NCBI GenBank assembly: GCA_963745765.1
Contig: CAVUYQ010000014.1
Span: 1-20,767, forward strand
DNA length: 20,767 bases
Reading direction: 5' to 3'
From: Ww85 sp963745765
GTDB taxonomy: Bacteria > Desulfobacterota > Desulfobulbia > Desulfobulbales > Desulfocapsaceae
Shown here: positions 7,533 to 15,312 of the stretch, piece after piece
Numbering within the stretch: the first letter of the stretch is position 1
How the letters are laid out: each line of letters opens with the position of its first letter
The notes under the pieces: model-generated
What the model was told of the DNA's origin: nothing
The model's input: only the letters and a program-made list of their open reading frames with translations
The model's database searches: none
Made by a program: the position numbers and the translations under genes

Positions 7533-7673
7533 TAAGCGAACAGGATCTTAGCAACCGTTTTTCGTGTAAGTAATTAAAATAGAAGGAGAACTGACCTCCC
7601 CTCATAGCAAATGGGCCAAGATGAGTTCGGGCGTTATCAAATACCCATCATGTATCTGGACGTTTTGGGCGGG

Positions 7674-8228
7674 TCACTCAAGTAATAACTCTATTTCCTT
7701 CTTTGATGCGTCTGAATAAAAAGCGACACACTTCCAGAAACACCTGGCATCGCAGATTTCCGATTTAATATAGTCCCTTAGCACAGGCGGCAGTGACGTG
7801 ACATCAAGTTTATCGAGACCTGCATACTTTGCAGCGCTGAGCAATATCCAATCGCAAAGGTTTTTCCGATAGGGTGGTGATGGTCGACTGGCCTCAATCT
7901 CCGGCGGTAACAGCTCGGCTATGATCATGATCTTTTTTTTCTGTTTTTCACTCAGATCATTCCAGATTTCACTAAGCTTCACGAAAATCTGATCTTTGTC
8001 CTCAGCACATCCGGAAAACATCTGACCAATACCTGAAACGAGCCAGTCTTTCGATACACCGGTTACCTTAACGATTTTATCTATAGATCTTGAGTTCGGA
8101 CGTCTATCTTGTGTTTTCCATCTATAGATCGTTTGACTGGTTATACCGCATTTATTTGCAAGCTCCGACTTTGTCCAGGATATTGTTTCGAGGAGATTGT
8201 CCAGACGTTGTGAAAATTCTTTAGCCAT
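7674..8228 (-). CDS. Xre/CI-type helix-turn-helix transcriptional regulator
   Basis: This 184-aa protein has an N-terminal lambda-repressor-like HTH at about 5-65 (KSELANKCGITSQTIYRWK, then ITGVSKDWLVSG-like spacing in VTGVSKDWLVSGIGQMF), as in phage CI-family repressors. The C-terminal ~110 residues are not recognised; no LexA-type Ser/Lys protease motif is seen. ATG at 8228 overlaps the sequence ATGGCTAA, which resembles a half-site of the perfect palindrome 24 bp upstream (8252-8265), suggesting autoregulation. The gene follows a small minus-strand ORF with a 30-bp gap. It is likely a remnant or accessory regulator of a mobile region. Confidence 0.8.
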   Translation of the reverse strand: MAKEFSQRLDNLLETISWTKSELANKCGITSQTIYRWKTQDRRPNSRSIDKIVKVTGVSKDWLVSGIGQMFSGCAEDKDQIFVKLSEIWNDLSEKQKKKIMIIAELLPPEIEASRPSPPYRKNLCDWILLSAAKYAGLDKLDVTSLPPVLRDYIKSEICDARCFWKCVAFYSDASKKEIELLLE

Positions 8229-8251
8229 GGTGATGGACGTTTTTATAATTG

Positions 8252-8265
8252 TGGCTAATTAGCCA
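8252..8265. promoter_or_regulatory. Perfect 14-bp palindrome, candidate operator
   Basis: TGGCTAATTAGCCA is its own reverse complement. It lies between the 79-aa ORF (whose stop codon is inside it) and the regulator start at 8228. A half-like copy, ATGGCTAA, is at the regulator start codon. The position fits autoregulation by the Xre protein; binding is inferred. Confidence 0.5.
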
Positions 8266-8498
8266 TTTTTGTGGGTGGTGGAATAGAACTTCCTCCCTTT
8301 TAAACAATTCCTGCCAGTTCGAAGGGGGTGAACATAGACTGCGACTGAATTGCGCTGACGTTTAATCACAGCTCCATCGGCAAGTTCTATTATGACACCG
8401 CCTCTATTAATTATCTCAAGAACAATACCGTAAGATCTTGTTAGAACCCTTGATTTTCTTTCAGGGTGATCAGCTATGACAAAGTTACCTTTTCGCAT
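8259..8498 (-). CDS. Small hypothetical protein upstream of the Xre regulator
   Basis: This is a 79-aa basic protein with ATG at 8498. The sequence suggests a small beta-rich fold (SYGIVLEIINRGGVIIELADGAVIKRQ), like KOW/SH3-type or phage accessory proteins, but no family is recognised. Its stop codon lies within the palindrome preceding the regulator, so the two could be cotranscribed. The ribosome site is weak. Confidence 0.45.
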   Translation of the reverse strand: MRKGNFVIADHPERKSRVLTRSYGIVLEIINRGGVIIELADGAVIKRQRNSVAVYVHPLRTGRNCLKGRKFYSTTHKNG

Positions 8499-8608
8499 GC
8501 CGGTCTCATTTTCCCCTCACGGTCATAATAAAACACTAAGCATGAATAAATAATGTGGAAGTGAACGGTGTATTCCTGGGTAACTATGGCTTTTCATCGG
8601 CAGATTGC

Positions 8609-8701
8609 ACTGCACGACCTTTACGGATAGAACCGGCAGGCGGTCTTTATCATGTCACTTCCCGTGGCAACCTGCAAGAGAGTATCTTCCTGACCGATGA
8701 T
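8609..8701 (+). pseudogene. N-terminal shard of a REP-associated tyrosine transposase (Y1, TnpA_REP)
   Basis: The + strand encodes ARPLRIEPAGGLYHVTSRGN followed by LQESIFLTDD. This is the conserved opening of RAYT/TnpA_REP transposases (MARPLRIEFPGALYHVTSRGN-like). The frame continues to 8950, but homology stops after about 31 residues and the HUH motif and catalytic Tyr are missing. The 3' part of that frame is only the antisense of the 62-aa gene. Confidence 0.75.
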
Positions 8702-8785
8702 ATCAAGCCCGATTGCAGGACCTGGTCTCATCTGCGCTGCATGAGGCTTTTTCGTTGGCGCGGATCGGTCACGATTACTGTCTGT

Positions 8786-8974
8786 TTAACGGCCTTTATT
8801 GACAAGCAGCCATGCCAGGGCCTGTTCGTCCGTCAAACCTTCTCCGGGAGGACACTGCGGCGGCCATGTCTGATCAGTGATATACCAAAGGCCTTTGTGC
8901 TTGCCGGCTCTATATTTAAATTTTTTTGCTGTCTGCCTGATGACCGTTGAGATAGCCGGTTGCTTCGCTTTCAT
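8786..8974 (-). CDS. Small hypothetical protein, coupled to the zinc-finger gene
   Basis: This 62-aa protein has an ATG that overlaps the stop of the preceding gene (ATGA at 8971-8974), indicating translational coupling. The sequence is basic at the N-terminus (MKAKQPAISTVIRQTAKKF) and has WYITDQTWPPQCPPGEGLTD. No family is recognised. The tight overlap supports it being real. Confidence 0.6.
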   Translation of the reverse strand: MKAKQPAISTVIRQTAKKFKYRAGKHKGLWYITDQTWPPQCPPGEGLTDEQALAWLLVNKGR

Positions 8975-9420
8975 ACCCTTTCAGCCTCTGTCGCACATCG
9001 TGGTGTGCAGTAGCGCTTTCCCTTTGTTTCTGCTGTGACATAGTAATGTCCGCACCGGGGGCAGGTATGCAGATCATTTTCATCAACGTTATTCAACAGC
9101 TTGATAAAGTTCAGCAACAGGTGATCCTCCCAGTGCAGGAAGGAAATCACTTTCCCGTCACTCTTGAGTAACCTGGAGCAAAATGGGAAATCCTCTACGA
9201 TTTTTTCTGATCGCAGGTAAGCGATCACCGGAGCAAGATGCTTCTGGAGTTTTTCCAGTGTCATTCGGGATGACTCCGCATCATTTTTGTGAACGAAGTT
9301 TTCAGCAAAACGGCTTACCAGCTCACTTTTAATCCTGGTACGTTCCTTCTCCTCTCGTTCTACCCTGAAGTCCATCTGGGCGAGTTCCAGTAGTTGTTGC
9401 AGATCTCCTTGCTTGTCCAT
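8971..9420 (-). CDS. Hypothetical protein with C-terminal zinc finger (CGNR-like)
   Basis: This 149-aa protein opens with a charged, probably helical region (QQLLELAQMDFRVEREEKERTRIK). It ends in C-X2-C … YC-X3-C (CPRCGHYYVTAETKGKRYCTPRC), the pattern of CGNR-type zinc fingers seen in transcription factors. ATG 9420 has a clear AAGGAG seven nucleotides upstream. It forms a two-gene unit with the 62-aa ORF. Its place among phage-like regulators and transposase shards suggests an accessory or mobile origin. Function is unknown; DNA binding is a guess. Confidence 0.7.
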   Translation of the reverse strand: MDKQGDLQQLLELAQMDFRVEREEKERTRIKSELVSRFAENFVHKNDAESSRMTLEKLQKHLAPVIAYLRSEKIVEDFPFCSRLLKSDGKVISFLHWEDHLLLNFIKLLNNVDENDLHTCPRCGHYYVTAETKGKRYCTPRCATEAERV

Positions 9421-9771
9421 ACATTCTCCTTAGCTGATCGTTCTGAGACAGGATAAGATCTTGCTATTGGAATACAACTCATTTTCGATTAGGGGGATTG
9501 GCGGCATCCCGTCTGACGCTAGTGCTTTCCTTATGGAGACCGTGCCTTAGAGAAAGGCAGGGCGGAGATGACAAACGGTCTAAGCTGGGACCTTTGTGCA
9601 GTTGAATAAAGGCCCGTCAATGCTTGCAGCCTGCGTAGCATCCCGTTATAAGGTATGAGACGCTGGTGTGAAATGCAACAATAGGAAAATCAGCATAATG
9701 TTGGCAGACGGCGATAGAAAACAAGGTTCCCACAATATTTCAAAAACGGTATATTCTTTTTCCTGTTTTCA
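9421..9771. other. 351-bp intergenic region with nested hairpins
   Basis: No ORF is supported. At 9537-9543/9575-9581, AGACCGT pairs with ACGGTCT around an inner hairpin GCCTT-AGAGA-AAGGC (9544-9558). It is followed by GGG(A)CCTTT/AAAGGCCC at 9587-9595/9608-9615. This could be a structured RNA or leader. It matches no riboswitch consensus I know. Confidence 0.4.
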
Positions 9772-11173
9772 ATGATGCGACTCATTACCTTACTGCTTTT
9801 TGCGGTTCTTGCCGGTATGGCCGGTCCGCCCTGTTTTGCCGCTGCTCCGGCTCCACTGGTACGTGTTGGTGGTTCTTCATTTTCCCTCGATGTAAAGGAC
9901 CAGCCGCTCACAACTATACTGGATGAGTTCACCCGGGCGGGAATTCGTATTCGTATCGATCCCCGCATCAATCCGCGGATCACCGCTTCTTTTGAAAATC
10001 GACCGATCGGCAGCGGACTGGAGAGCATCCTCCGCTCATTTGACTTTGCCCTTGTCTGGGCAAAAAAGGACGGTCCCGGGGCAGAAGAACCCAGCCTTCG
10101 GGAAATCCAGATTTTCAAAAAAGGCCAGACAGGTGAGGGGCTGCCGCTGTATGGAACGACCAACCTTGAAGTTGAACAGGACGCTACGGGTTTCTTTTAT
10201 GTAAAAGATACGCTGCTGGTCCGCTTTGATTCGGCGATGAGTCTGTCTGAGCGCAGAGATCTGCTGAACTCGGCCGGAGCTATCCTTGTCGATGAGTCCA
10301 AAACGCTGGGCATCATGAGGCTGCGGCTCCCGGCGGGCAGCAATGTCCTGGCCATCGCCGCTATTCTTGAACGTAATCAAGGTGTTCTGAGTGTTGAACC
10401 GGATTATGCCTATTCCCTTGCCGATTCCCACCCCGTTGCCGGCGATTTCTATTCAGTAGCGGATGAACCACGTTCGATAGCGGGCAGTACGATTGTTGCC
10501 GTTTTGGACAGCGGCTTGTCGGCTGATTATGCCGACAGCCGGTTTGTTGCCGGAGCCTATGATGCCGTATCGTCGACTGCCTTGACGGGTGATCCGCTTG
10601 GACATGGCACACAGATGGTTCTGATCGCCGCTGGTACGGTTATCCCGTTTGGCGGCAATCAGGACACGGGCGATGGCAGCACGCCGGTAGTTGCTGTTCG
10701 TGCCTTTGATGATAATGGCTTTACGTCTGATTTCACCCTGCTGCGAGGGATCGATTATGCCGTGCAAAAGAGGGGCAAAAGTTCTCAGTATGAGTTGGGG
10801 AACCGAGCAGAACAGTCCCTTCATGGAAGAGGCGATGACCTTTGCCTCGGAGCAGGGGATTATCGTCGTGGCGGCTGCCGGCAATTCACCCTCCGGAAAA
10901 GCCATCTACCCCGCAGCCTACCGGAATGTTATCGGTGTTGGCGCCTTGATGCCGGACGGCAGCACATGGTCACAATCAAACTATGGTTCTTTTGTTTCCG
11001 TTTACGCGCCGGGACTGGCTGCTCTGCCGGTGGGTTCGGACGGTGTCCCCGGTATCTACGCCGGCACTTCAATTGCCACTGCCTATACTGCCCGGCAGAT
11101 TGCGGCAATTCTTGATAGCAATCCCAAGGCGGACTTCAGCGAGGTGCTGCGCCAATTGACGAAGGGGAAATGA
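9772..11173 (+). pseudogene. Exported S8 subtilase with STN-like N-terminal domain, single frameshift
   Basis: The gene starts at ATG 9772 (signal peptide to about residue 24, PCFAA-AP). Residues 37-90 resemble a secretin/TonB short N-terminal (STN) domain (FSLDVKDQPLTTILDEFTRAG). Residues 143-213 resemble a fervidolysin/I9-type propeptide ending SVEPDYAY. The S8 catalytic domain follows with D246 (VAVLDSGL) and H278 (GHGTQ). The catalytic Ser (YAGTSIATA) is in another frame that ends at 11173. The frame changes near 10767-10785; losing one A from the AAAA run would give VQRGAKVLSMSWG, typical of subtilases, for a ~466-aa product. This is either a true mutation or a sequencing indel. There is no good ribosome site before the start. 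A strong terminator follows. Confidence 0.85.
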
Positions 11174-11199
11174 TTTCTGATAAGAAGGGGGGGCGTAAT

Positions 11200-11240
11200 A
11201 GAGAGGCCTCCTGCCGGGTTCTGCAGGAGGCCTCTCTTTT
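11200..11240 (+). terminator. Rho-independent terminator after the subtilase
   Basis: A perfect 15-bp stem (AGAGAGGCCTCCTGC at 11200-11214 with 11223-11237) has an 8-nt loop and is followed by TTTT. It lies between convergent genes and could also act on the minus-strand zinc-ribbon gene, where the U-tract is poorer. Confidence 0.9.
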
Positions 11241-11457
11241 AACCGATCTCGGCAGGATTACAGAGCTCGTTTGCTTCTTCTGCGACTCTGCCGCAGTTGG
11301 TGCAGGAATATTTCATCGCCGCAAGTTTTCCTTTACAGACATGCGTCGGCGAAACGTTATGGGCGCCGCAATAATCACAATGCATGGTGAAATCCGTCGG
11401 ATTGCACAGATGTCCCGGGTCATCGGATGTGGCTCCGCAATTGAGGCATGTGGCCAT
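11239..11457 (-). CDS. Triple CX2CX10C zinc-ribbon protein
   Basis: This 72-aa protein is made of three repeats of exactly C-X2-C-X10-C: C4/C7/C18, C27/C30/C41 and C52/C55/C66. The first two have His two residues before the last Cys (HLC, HVC) and the third has Glu. Nine Cys in 72 residues point to zinc or iron binding. ATG 11457 follows a strong AGGAGG. The gene lies downstream of the aldehyde oxidoreductase on the same strand, with a hairpin between them, so it is probably a separate unit. I know no function; short Cys-rich ribbons of this kind are frequent in anaerobic deltaproteobacteria (recollection). Confidence 0.85.
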   Translation of the reverse strand: MATCLNCGATSDDPGHLCNPTDFTMHCDYCGAHNVSPTHVCKGKLAAMKYSCTNCGRVAEEANELCNPAEIG

Positions 11458-11627
11458 GATAGACCTCCTTGAATTGGCCTGTTTTCAAGAGCCTTCCCTG
11501 TCTGATTGAAACTGCCCATGTGAATTTTGCTGCAGGCTGACGAAAACAGAAGGGATGAAGTTAAGGCTATGGGCAATACGAGAGAAAATTTAAGAGTGGT
11601 GGAAGCCGGTGTCAATGGTTTGAGATT

Positions 11628-11655
11628 GCACCGGGCATGTCATGATGCCCGGTGC
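11628..11655 (-). terminator. Hairpin downstream of the aldehyde ferredoxin oxidoreductase gene
   Basis: GCACCGGGCA (11628-11637) pairs perfectly with TGCCCGGTGC (11646-11655) around an 8-nt loop, 18 bp past the stop codon at 11673. There is no clear U-tract on the minus strand, so efficiency is uncertain. The rest of 11458-11672 shows no gene. Confidence 0.6.
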
Positions 11656-11672
11656 TGTCCCGAAAAGGTTTA

Positions 11673-13394
11673 TCATACCAGCTTGTCATCTTCCATAAGC
11701 TCGATGATATCAGGGATGGGAATATCGCAGACGGTTCCGGTATCGGGGTTTTCAACCCGGTGGAAATATTCGTTTACGCGATCGTGGGCAGGACCAAAAC
11801 CGGCCTTCCGGTTGAAATTCCGTTCTGTTTTCAGGGTCTCAACAGCCATTGCCCGAATCTGAACAGGTGTTATCTCCTTGCCATGTATGGCCTGTACCAG
11901 CTCACAGAGAAGAGAAAGATCGGGTAAGGCGGTTCCGAGAAAATAGCAGAACCCAAGGCTGTCCCATTGCAGGGTACCGACTTGGGAGAGTCGCGAGGCA
12001 TCGGCCTGTCCCTTGACGCCGTGATGATCTTCAACCGCGGCGCGAATGGTATGACCCGCCGTGTGATCGGCCCCCATCGGGGAGGTGGCATAGGTTGCCG
12101 CAAGACCTTTCAAGGCGCGCGGATCATAGGCCGGAAAGGCCTGACCCTTGGCAGTCGGCGCCTGATAGACGCCCAGCACTTTTGCTGTTGTTTCCGCACC
12201 CGAGCCAAGTACTCTGCCGAAAATAGTGCCCTGCCTGATCTCTTTCATCATTGCCAGGGCCGCAGCACTGTCACCGAACTCGGCAAGACCCGCCTGCATT
12301 GCCACACCAATAGCGGCACCGGAGTCAACAGTATCGACCCCGCTGTCGTTGGCGATGGCGTTGAGTTCGGCGATAACATCGAGGTTACCGATGCCGAGAT
12401 TGGGGCCCAGCAAGCCTATGGTTTCATACTCCAGCGGCGAAACCACTGTTTTTCCATCTTTGTCGGGATAGACATTTGAGCATTGCACCAGACAACCGGG
12501 CATACAGGCATGGGAAGTCTTACCCTCACCGCCCCGACTGCTGATCGTATCATAAAGAGCCTGGCCGTTGATTTGCTCAGACTGGTCGAACCGCCCGCGC
12601 GTGAAGTTATTCACCGGCAGAAAACCCATTCCCTGGCCGACATCAACCATGGCCGCAGTACCATATTTCCTGAAAACCTTGGCCGTTTGCGGCGTGTTGT
12701 TGACATGTTCGGCAAGTGTCCTGCTTGCTGCCTTGAAACGTTCCCTGTCCTGCGGCTGGATGGCCGGCGTGCCGGCTGGGTCAAGGACAATGGCCTGAAT
12801 TCCCTTTGTTGCCATCACGGCACCAAGTCCGCCCCGGCCGCAGAACCTTGACGGACGGTTCTGCACGTCGGAGATGGCAATAGCGGCTGCCCGCATCAGC
12901 AGTTCGGCTGCAGGGCCGATAATGGCAAAGGAGATTGAATCGCCAAAGCGGCGGGTGAGTAGTTCGCTCTTGTCGTGGCAGCCTGAGCCGGCCAGATCTG
13001 AGCCGTCTTCGATTTTTACGCCACTGGCGCTGATATGTATGACTTTCCAGACACCTTTCTCAGCTTGAGGACCGGTACAGACAATACTCCGGATACCGAG
13101 GCGCCCCATATGATAGGCAAAGGTTCCGCCGGCGTTGCTCTCTTTTATGGTTCCGGTGAGCGGACTTTTTCCGCCGACAGAAATACGGTTGCCGTTGGTC
13201 ATGGTAGTTCCTGCCAGTATGCCGCAGCAGAAGGCAAGGATATTGTCCGGCCCGAGTGCATCCGCCTCGGGGGGAACAAGCTCAGCTACCAGGCTCGATG
13301 ATAGTGCCCGTCCTCCTTTGAGAAACATATCTTCGGCAAGGGATTCTTCCCGGTAAGCACCGGTTCCGACATCAAGTTTTAAAATCTTTGGCAT
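11673..13394 (-). CDS. aor: Tungsten/molybdenum aldehyde:ferredoxin oxidoreductase
   Basis: From ATG 13394 the protein is 573 aa, matching the AOR family, and begins MPKILKLDVGTGAYREE. GAGG nine nucleotides upstream supports this start over one 63 bp further out. The cofactor-binding domain includes RFCGRGGLGAVMATKGIQA, a hallmark of AORs. The 4Fe-4S ligands are C297, C301 and C305 (CMPGCLVQC) and C483 in LGFCYFLG. The enzyme oxidises aldehydes to carboxylic acids with a bis-pterin W (or Mo) cofactor, passing electrons to ferredoxin in the cytoplasm. No moaD/ferredoxin partner is adjacent. The frame is uninterrupted. The symbol is by family; the substrate is unknown. Confidence 0.95.
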   Translation of the reverse strand: MPKILKLDVGTGAYREESLAEDMFLKGGRALSSSLVAELVPPEADALGPDNILAFCCGILAGTTMTNGNRISVGGKSPLTGTIKESNAGGTFAYHMGRLGIRSIVCTGPQAEKGVWKVIHISASGVKIEDGSDLAGSGCHDKSELLTRRFGDSISFAIIGPAAELLMRAAAIAISDVQNRPSRFCGRGGLGAVMATKGIQAIVLDPAGTPAIQPQDRERFKAASRTLAEHVNNTPQTAKVFRKYGTAAMVDVGQGMGFLPVNNFTRGRFDQSEQINGQALYDTISSRGGEGKTSHACMPGCLVQCSNVYPDKDGKTVVSPLEYETIGLLGPNLGIGNLDVIAELNAIANDSGVDTVDSGAAIGVAMQAGLAEFGDSAAALAMMKEIRQGTIFGRVLGSGAETTAKVLGVYQAPTAKGQAFPAYDPRALKGLAATYATSPMGADHTAGHTIRAAVEDHHGVKGQADASRLSQVGTLQWDSLGFCYFLGTALPDLSLLCELVQAIHGKEITPVQIRAMAVETLKTERNFNRKAGFGPAHDRVNEYFHRVENPDTGTVCDIPIPDIIELMEDDKLV

Positions 13395-13537
13395 TTTTCG
13401 AACCTCGGTAAAGGATATTGATTTAGGGGTCAAAAAAACAATCAACTCCGGTTTCACTGCTGTTCACAAAGACAGTATTACCTATTTACTGTAATATCGC
13501 ACCAGTAAATGAGTCGTTGTGTGTATCGGAGCAGTGT

Positions 13538-15250
13538 TTACCTGCAAAAAAAATCAGGTTCCCGGAATAATGCATTCTGCCAGAGGTTCTGGAGTCTTCC
13601 CGTAATTTGATAAGCCAGATGGTACATGAGAGGAAGGAGCAGGCCGATTGCAGTAACTGTGATCAGCAGGGCACCAAGCTCTGAATAATCGGCAGCAACC
13701 TTTACCTGACCGGTCAGGGGGTCAAGGACTTCTCGATTTATCGTGAAAATCTGGTTGAGGTATTTGGTGGAAAGGCTGCTCAGTGATAGGGCGAGGTTGG
13801 TAAAAGAGGCCATGACTGCAAAAAAGGTTGCCTTCAGGTGTGTCGGTGCGCTGCCGGCGATCCAGGCCAGCATCGGTATCATCGCCACCTGGCCGAGCGG
13901 AGATTCAAGCGCCGTGTCGACGATGGCGATAAAGCGTGCATCAACGACGACCATGAGGTCAGTTTTGCGGTCCACTCGTTCAGGCCGTAATACATACCGA
14001 TAATGGGAAGGCTCAGCACCGATCCAACCACGGTCAGAAAACCGATTACATAGAAAATCGATTTCTCCGTCATAAAACGGCGGAAGATGAACATGCCAAA
14101 AAGGGCCAGGCAGCTGCCGATAAGTGAGAGTATCGAGATAAACTGCTGGTCAAAACCCAGTTTGTCTATTTGCCACCAGGTAGCGCCGGCACCGGGCCCC
14201 GGCAGGGCGCGGAAAATAAAAATGACGATGGCGGTGGTGACCAGGGAACGCCGGGCTGCAGGAGCTAGTTCCCTGAGCAGTTTTGACATCAGGAAAACAA
14301 CAATGGCCATCGAACCTGCAAAAACAAGTTCCTGGTTATAGGGGATCTGCGTTAAACCCATGATCAGGGTGAAGAGAACAAAAGCGAGACTGCCGCCAAG
14401 AATCCACCAGTTCGGTCGAACTTTTTCAGGTCGAGAGGTGAACGGTCGGGGGATCTCCTTGTTCTCCTTGTTCCTGATGTGGCGCTTTTTCGCCTGAACC
14501 CGCTTCAGGATTTCTGCCAGAACCACCCCGGCAACCGAGATAAGCGGGATCACCAGAGCCATCTGGTAAATATGGATATAAACACCGATTTTCTGCTCTT
14601 CCAGCATGTTGCCTACATCGGCAAAGAAGGCGATATTGATCAGTGATACGGCAATACCGCCACCAACGACTGCTACCCGTCCCAGTGTCTGCATGGTGGT
14701 GTGCATCGTCTTGAGTCTTTGAGGATCAATAGGCTTGCCGGATTTATCCATGGTCGGCACGGCCTCGACCGTCATGGCGTCGGCTACGACATCCTGGACG
14801 ACATAGCCGATCGGGGCAAGCATCGCTGCCAGCACAAACCATGTCTTCCACACTCATGTGGGGAGTCAGGAGGGAGGGGGAACTGACGAGTGCGAGCATG
14901 ATGGCAAGGCTGGCAGCGATGAGTGCAGCCCCGACGAAAACGAGAATTGATTTCCAACGCCAGATAATATCCACCAGGTGCCCGAGCGGCATCTTCAGTG
15001 CCCAGGGCAGGCCGGCCCAAAAACCGAGCATCGCCAGAAATTCTGCAGGGAGACCAAGGTAATCCTTGATGAAGAATGTTCCGACGATGCCGGTTAAGCC
15101 AGAAATCCCTGCCGCCATATAGACCATCAATGGCGGCAGGTAGGAGAGATGTATCTGGCTGATCAGTGCGTTGATATGGTTGTTGAACCAGGCCCGGAGG
15201 GGATTAGCTGTTCGGGCCTGGCTATCAGTATTGTGCTTTTTTTTAGCCAC
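13538..15250 (-). pseudogene. Folate-biopterin (BT1)-type MFS transporter with two frameshifts (duplication copy A)
   Basis: Three frames on the minus strand join into one transporter of about 570 aa: 15250-14850 (GTG start, SYLPPLMVYMAAGISGLTG), 14850-13958 (APIGYVVQDVVADAMTVEAVP, a BT1-family signature, and many membrane helices) and 13957-13538 (VDARFIAIVDTALESPLGQV). The first break is one extra C in the run at 14848-14849; the parallel copy at 18417-18859 lacks it and reads VKTW through this point. The second break lies at 13941-13958 (one base lost or two gained). Two independent breaks suggest a decayed gene, though assembly errors are possible. BT1/FBT proteins carry folates or pterins; the substrate here is unknown. 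It is the last gene of the kinase-protease operon. Confidence 0.8.
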
Positions 15251-15264
15251 CGTTTCTCACCACG

Positions 15265-15305
15265 GGCCGACAGGAGTTCTGGTCAAGCAGCACCTCCTGC
15301 CGGCC
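15265..15305 (-). other. Hairpin between degP and transporter gene, copy A
   Basis: GGCCGACAGGAG (15265-15276) pairs with CTCCTGCCGGCC (15294-15305) with one wobble and a 17-nt loop, in the 62-bp gap between the genes. There is no U-tract, so it may be an attenuator or an mRNA-stability element. Copy B (18874-18914) has one mismatch more. Confidence 0.55.
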
Positions 15306-15312
15306 GGAAGAT

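Noticed and set aside
8702..8950. Continuation of the REP-transposase frame as a real 131-aa protein
   Set aside because: Similarity ends at about 8701, and the rest is the antisense of the coupled 62-aa gene.
9421..9771. Group II intron or c-di-GMP riboswitch in the intergenic region
   Set aside because: No domain V hairpin, no reverse transcriptase and no GEMM core motifs were found.
10760..10790. Programmed ribosomal frameshift in the subtilase
   Set aside because: The needed shift is +1 without a typical slippery site, rare-codon/stop or stimulatory element; subtilases are not known to use recoding. An indel is simpler.
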